From contig JBCAMK010000021.1 of NCBI GenBank assembly GCA_038503065.1, forward strand, positions 62,001-126,000: DNA of 64,000 nt, written 5' to 3'. The notes under the pieces are model-generated. The model was given only the letters and a program-made list of their open reading frames with translations. It ran no database searches and was not told the DNA's origin. This DNA comes from Paragyromitra xinjiangensis (lineage: Eukaryota; Ascomycota; Pezizomycetes; Pezizales; Discinaceae). The position numbers and the translations under genes were made by a program. This document shows, piece by piece, positions 59,064 through 64,000 of the stretch; the stretch's first letter is position 1; each line of letters starts with the position of its first letter.

Positions 59064-59722
59064 CTAGTCGCAATAACTGTCTATGGGTCAGCGACCTGTA
59101 AGCGGTATTTGGGTAAAGGAGAATAGACATACCTTCGTCGTCGGCTGTTACGCCCTTCGGCTTTGGTGTGTAATCTGAAAGGTACTCGGTGACCTTTTTG
59201 CACGCGCACCCTCCCATATAACAGGCAGAACCGAAACCATCCGGGCACCCTTTTTTACCCCATGTCCTGCCTGCACATGTACAGGTCCAAGTAGAACGGG
59301 GTGATTTAGATGCTACACAGTTAAAATCAAATATGGGTTGGCAGTCTGGCTGTTTCGGGTAAGAGCAAGAGCATTCGGTTTTGATGTAGTCGCTGCAGTA
59401 CTTGTTGGTGTTTGCTGGACAGTCCTTGTTGGCATTGATCATCTTGTAGCACTCGCAAAGCGACTCGTTCTCGAAAGCGAAGCAGAAGAACTTCCAGCCA
59501 GAGGGGCATTCGAAAAGTTTATCGGTCCTGATAGGTGATGAGGGATCTAGGGGATAACTGCTATCCCTGGAACTAAGATCGGTCTCAGCTATTGAAGATA
59601 ACTTTGTTAGTGAAGTTGTTCGCTTGTAGGTAGTGTGAGGGAAAACTACCTATTGGTACGGTAACGCCAGAAACACTAGAGACAAGCAGGGCGAACGCAA
59701 GGACTGCAATTTGTTTATACAT
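59064..59722 (-). CDS. small secreted cysteine-rich protein (effector-like)
   Basis: Three exons (59722-59650, 59588-59133, 59080-59064) give 181 aa; the GTATGT donor at the last junction leads to the short end ADDEDSYCD. A clear signal peptide is present (MYKQIAVLAFALLVSSVSG, cleavage likely after SVSG). The mature part has about 17 Cys, often as CxC or spaced pairs (LCECYK, ECSCSY, WTCTCAG, GCACKK), so an extracellular disulfide-bonded fold is expected. No catalytic motif or known fold is recognised. Such proteins in fungi are often secreted during host or microbe interaction, but no function is claimed. The TATA box upstream supports the start. Confidence 0.75.
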
Positions 59723-59827
59723 GGTGAATGGGGTTTCAGATAAACGAATAGAAGATAGTTGAGTTGAGATGCTTTCCGTAAGTATTGAGGCCGGCACAAT
59801 CTGCTGATACGAGGGGAGGATTGACTC

Positions 59828-59833
59828 TTTATA
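59828..59833 (-). promoter_or_regulatory. TATA box of the secreted cysteine-rich protein gene
   Basis: TATAAA on the minus strand (inside GGAGAATATAAAGAG) lies about 105 bp upstream of the ATG, a usual distance for fungal genes with a short 5' leader. Confidence 0.5.
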
Positions 59834-60794
59834 TTCTCCAACGCCTTTGGGCGTTGGCAGTTGGCAGTTGCATGCCAGGCTGTCAGGCAGTCTGAGTTCC
59901 CAAAAAGGAAATGAGACACATTCGGTTCAACCAACTGTTGGTCAATGCCTCGCAGCACAAAAACCAAGATGCACGACACTTGTATGGAAACAACAGCAAT
60001 TCCGGTTTCTAGCGCTCCATGGACGCGTCAACTAGTGTCTCGAGCTCCTATTGGGGTAGTTGATCACTTTTCCATTAAATGTGGACTTGATCATGCAAGC
60101 TATCAGAACATGCTACTCGCTACATGTTCTAACGGAGTCTCACATATGCATGTATCCACCCGCTCCCGCAGCAACAAGCGTCAATGTGCGCACTGCGCAG
60201 CGCACAAAACATCGCACAAAGTCACACGTTCTGAGCAAATTAGTTCGGTAATAGAGATGCTGTCTAGAGATTTGCCTGTATCCAAAAAAACCCAAATTTC
60301 AATCCGCTCTCGGTTTCTGTGATTTTGTGATATAAACATTTTAGGTTGTCTGGCAGAAAAATATGCCTAGTTACTAGCTAGTACCAAATGGAGACTAGGC
60401 AAGGCACCGAGCTCGAAATGGGAAATCTGCCTTTATTTCAGTACTATTTTCTTCGGTAGATGTAACTCGAAAGTCATAAGATTTCGCAGTTTTTCCAAGC
60501 ATTTTCGTTCTTCCCGACAGTGCATCTCGATCTCCGTAGTAAAATTAAGATCTCGCGGTAATCTAACGGAAACTCAAGCTTTAGCCTGCGAGTCGACGGG
60601 TACACAGTTTCTATGTCTCTGATAGAATATGTTGATTACTAATCGAACAGCAACGCTTTTAGTGAGGGTTAGTAACACTTATTAATTCAGATGGGTGCGT
60701 TAAAGCCAGAAGCACTATAAGATTTAGGAATTTCTGTACAATATCTAATACTACCTAAATTACGTGAGAAATAAAATTACATACTAGTCTCCCC
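59834..60794. other. intergenic between secreted-protein and esterase genes
   Basis: No gene supported. Overlapping frames at 59945-60322 (+) lack motifs. A GGCAGTTGGCAGTT direct repeat is seen near 59855. Confidence 0.4.
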
Positions 60795-62688
60795 TTATAA
60801 CGGTACGTATTTTCCGACATTCCTCCAAAAGTCACATCGCTTCTTAAGTGTAGCTAGAGAATCAGTAGTAAACCCCGTACTAGTGATCACCCACTCTTGG
60901 CCAGTACTGACTTTTGGCCATGCTACCACACTATCATTTGTGAGTTTGTGTGTATTTGGGTTCCCAGTTTGGATAAAAGAAGCATATGCCCCAGCATAGC
61001 CCTCATACAGAAATTTCTGGGTAGTCTGAAGAGAGTTTACAGTATTCCACTATATTGTAATGTTAGCCAATACTTTTCTCAATGTCTGGGAGTATTCTTC
61101 TTACATATCCAACGTCGCTAGCGTGTTTTGCTGGTGAGATGGTATATTGACCAACGTACCCAGCCTTTTTACTAGCGACTGAGATCCAATACGCAGGACA
61201 TGAGAGGACAACATCTCGATAGATGTAACCGGCTAGAATTTTCGATAAGTATAAATGTCAAGTATTTTTAGATACTAAAATTGAGGTTACCTCTATCCTG
61301 CTGTGTTGTATAGATAGTGGTTTCATTCGTTATAGTTTTTGGGTACAACGCTTCAACTTGATCATAGTGCTTCGTCTTCAATTTTGGTAAAAACCCAGTC
61401 AACCAAAATCTGAAGCCAGAATCAGTAGAATTGAAGGCGCTAGTTCCAGCCGTGCCAGTCGAGCTATCCCTATTGAGTGCCGAAGTAAGAAAAGTAGAGC
61501 CCTCGAATTGGTTGTACATGCCGATAGCATAGTCAGAATTGACCCTTCCATTCTCCGTTGCATCAGAGAGGCTCTCGCGTAGAAAATTGCCATCAATCAC
61601 AGGGGCCCATGTGTAGCTTGAGGTCGTGTACGTATGCATCGCATTGATAATTTGATTTGCATCCCTGATCTTCTGAACATCGACAGTTTTGAGGCACTGC
61701 AGCGAATCCTCGGCAGTTGCGCATCCCGTGAGGTTTGCCAGCGTGCTATAGACTTCCTCAGACTCAGGGGAATCGTAGCGGTAATTCCTGGGCCAAAATG
61801 GGGAAGATGCGATGGCCTTAGTGAATAGTTTAGGGGAAGTCTTGCCGCCGTTCGCGATCACTTGAGCAACAACTGATCCGCCTCCAGCACTCTGCCCCCA
61901 AATCGTTACATCGTTGGGATCGCCACCAAAGTAGCTGATATATCTATTGACCCATTTCAATGCGGCTTGTTGGTCGAGAAGTCTGTCCGACGTGTTCAGT
62001 ATACCTAATTCATAACGGTAACGGTTTGCTGCACTCACCCTGGATTTAGGTCGGAGGTTGGTGACTCTTTTATCTTCTTTCCAGGTAGTAGCCCGAATGC
62101 GTTTGTCTATAGAAGTAAGTAACCGTCGTAACTACTCAATATTGGAGTAGGATTATATACCCGATAATTTGGGTAAATGGCAATATAGTTGTTCGACTGT
62201 GAGACATTAAGGACCGGATATGTTGATGGGGGAAGTGACATTCCGGCCGACCCCTGAATGAATCCTCCACCATAAAAGCTAGTTTAACTTAGTACTGTAA
62301 TTTACAACTATCGATAAAACCCTAACCCATCAAGCAGAAGTGACACTTACAACATCATGACCGGTTTCTTTGGTGAGCCCTCAGCCCAAGGACGAGAATA
62401 CAGTGTCAGATACAGACAATCTTCTGATCCAATGTCTGTTTTCTGTGGGCACGCGTCATACGCTACATCCGCATCGTAGGTGCCGTTAAACTTTTCTACC
62501 GGCTGAGGCCCCCGAAACCGATTTTCACCGACAGGGGGCGCTGCAAAAGGGATCCTTCGGAAGTACGAGATATTATAAGCCTCATTATACTTCCCCTGCA
62601 GAGAAACGTAATCTAACGTCACAAGAGGATCATCGTAGGCTGTGGCAAAAAGGGGCAGGAGCGCTACGACTAAAACGTTGAGTAGCAT
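60795..62688 (-). CDS. secreted type-B carboxylesterase/lipase
   Basis: Exons 62688-62351, 62278-62161, 62106-62039, 61982-61291, 61232-61105 and 61049-60795 join in frame to 532 aa. There is a signal peptide (MLLNVLVVALLPLFATAYDD). Family marks (alpha/beta hydrolase, PF00135) are IPFAAPPVGENRF, GSEDCLYL, the oxyanion loop YGGGFIQGS, LLDQQAALKWV, and the nucleophile elbow VTIWGQSAGGGS. The acid is likely Glu in NQFEGSTF, and the base His in PAKHASDVGY. It hydrolyses ester bonds outside the cell; the substrate is unknown. The minus-strand frame that begins MSAANRY is intron read-through: the correct acceptor (...GGACAG at 61985-61983) restores NPGLLDQQ. All triad residues are present, so it is probably active. 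Confidence 0.93.
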
Positions 62689-63851
62689 TTTGAAGTTTTC
62701 GCGTCGATAACTTGTACAAGAATTGGATGCATCAGCCTTTTAAGTTTTCCCGCTCCATCGACTTGCACTGAATATTATTTCTCCCCCTTGCAAGGAAATT
62801 CTTAGATCAGGCACCCCGAGATACTCATGCGGGGTAGATTGTCGAGTGCTAGCTGTAATATGGAGAAATTGCCGTTGTGAAGATAGTTTGTAGTATTGCA
62901 GGATATATCCTTGTCTCGGGTAGATGGCAGAATAGGATCTCTCCAAGAATTCCAAGAAGTAACAACAGAAGGGGTTAAGCTTCTAGTCGAAGATAGATTA
63001 GTTAAGTGCTATCAAGGTTAATAAATGATGGAGTATATGCGGTTATATTAATTCGGTAGAAAGCAGTACGCGAGAGATCTCCATATACCCGAATATTAAT
63101 GCTTGTTTCGACTTCGGGTAATATAACCCCGACAATCATCCAATATCACTCGTGTAGTAAGACTACTACTCTGCTGAAAATAAATCTGGTACGGGAGGTA
63201 GGAATAAGACCCATCGCCCGTTCCCTGGAGGCTAGCAGTGCGCTCTTGTCTATATACTCGTAATTTTAGCCGTAAAGTAGCCTGTGTGCCAGGTCTCTGT
63301 CTCTCACTAATCTCCTTACCCGACTCAGGGTCTACAGCCGTATCAGGTCACCTAGGTAGATAACTGTGCCGCTTACAAGGTCTGTATTAGTTTTGACCTT
63401 TTTCTGGTACCGCCAGCTGGTCTGCATATGAATTCTTATACAGTTGACTATCAGCATGAACATTCTCCGTATAAACATATCCATACCATAAGCATGCATA
63501 CGATATATATAGTGTCCTTGCTTTCACTGCTTTCACTTGTACATACGAAACTTACCTCGATCTAAGCATAACCTTAGTGTAAACATATGCCTATGTTGTA
63601 AGTATTTTATTTTGTCTTTTTTGCGTCTATGTTTTTAGGAATAGACGCAGGAGTCACAGATTTACCCGCTGTACGTCTCCCGGAAGTGTACTTGGGGCCG
63701 ATAATACCATAATCCAGGTGGTTGGGTGCACTCAATCAATCGATGTAAGCGTATTTTAGGGTTAGGGGTATAACCTAATACTCAAGACATATCTGGTAAG
63801 TTAACGCCATCATAACCCATGCTCGCTCGATTCCAAGCTCCAAACACTTGT
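62689..63851. other. intergenic
   Basis: Upstream region of the esterase gene. No gene is supported. The octamer GGGTTAGG occurs at 63759-63766. Confidence 0.4.
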
Positions 63852-64000
63852 TCAACCTAGCGTAGATCTTTCCCGCCGTAGTTTCTTAACACGACCTACG
63901 AGAAGCTGGCGGATTTTGTCATATATCCCCGGAGTACTGATGGCTTGCGAACACTCAACCTCCCAAAGCAGAGTTTCTCCAAGCTTATTTTTCGCAGAAA
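63852..64000 (-). other. partial open frame at the right edge
   Basis: On the minus strand an open frame enters from the edge (LGETLLWEVECSQAISTPGI, then VGRVKKLRRERSTLG) and stops with TGA at 63852-63854. It is 49 codons with a plausible composition, but the family is not recognisable and it is cut by the window. Confidence 0.25.

Noticed and set aside
61983..62038. MSAANRYRYELGILNTSDR as the N-terminal part of the esterase
   Set aside because: It is intron sequence read through; splicing from GTGAGT at 62038 to 61982 restores the family motif LLDQQAALKWV.

Overview
The window reads as nuclear DNA of a filamentous ascomycete (Pezizomycotina; a leotiomycete-like genome would fit, but that is a guess). 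The evidence is many short (about 45-110 bp) introns with GTAAGT/GTATGT-type donors and CTAAC/CTGAC-like branch points, and typical fungal families: a Zn2Cys6 regulator, a NACHT-ankyrin NLR, a DHA-type MFS pump, an F-box protein, DUF924, indoleamine dioxygenase and a type-B carboxylesterase. Gene density is low. About 17 genes can be supported and the rest is intergenic DNA with small inverted-repeat elements. Most genes are split, so I rebuilt exon chains from splice signals and reading-frame continuity; those joins are inference.

Layout. 0-8 kb: a truncated or broken reading frame at the left edge, a mariner-like MITE (672-947), then a complete 9-exon NLR on the minus strand (7950-2663) whose ankyrin array is built from nearly identical 99-bp units. 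9-17 kb: a 510-bp TA-flanked inverted-repeat element, an H-type lectin gene with three lectin repeats and a coiled coil (+), a frameshifted C2H2 zinc-finger gene (-), a perfect 45-bp inverted repeat, an unrecognised 525-aa gene (-), and two more foldback elements side by side (16.1-16.5 kb). 17-23 kb: an MFS efflux pump (-), then a many-exon gene (+) with weak resemblance to fungal MACPF/SpoC1-C1C proteins. 23.2-26.1 kb: a complete PIF/Harbinger transposon with two convergent genes that overlap by 9 bp and subterminal tandem repeats. 28-31 kb: a Zn2Cys6 transcription factor (-) behind a long pyrimidine-rich leader. 31-45 kb: mostly noncoding, with two small conserved-looking or hypothetical genes. 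45-64 kb: a VOC/glyoxalase protein, indoleamine 2,3-dioxygenase with a 5-nt microexon, a putative secreted protein, an F-box protein, a DUF924 protein, an intron-containing tRNA-Thr(TGT), a small secreted cysteine-rich protein and a secreted carboxylesterase.

The genes do not form one obvious pathway. The most suggestive grouping is at 2.6-22.7 kb: a fast-evolving NLR, a multivalent lectin, a decaying zinc-finger gene and a MACPF-like candidate, interspersed with transposon debris. This looks like a recognition/defence-type accessory region, but that is inference. Exon coordinates given in the evidence were derived by hand and should be checked against transcripts.
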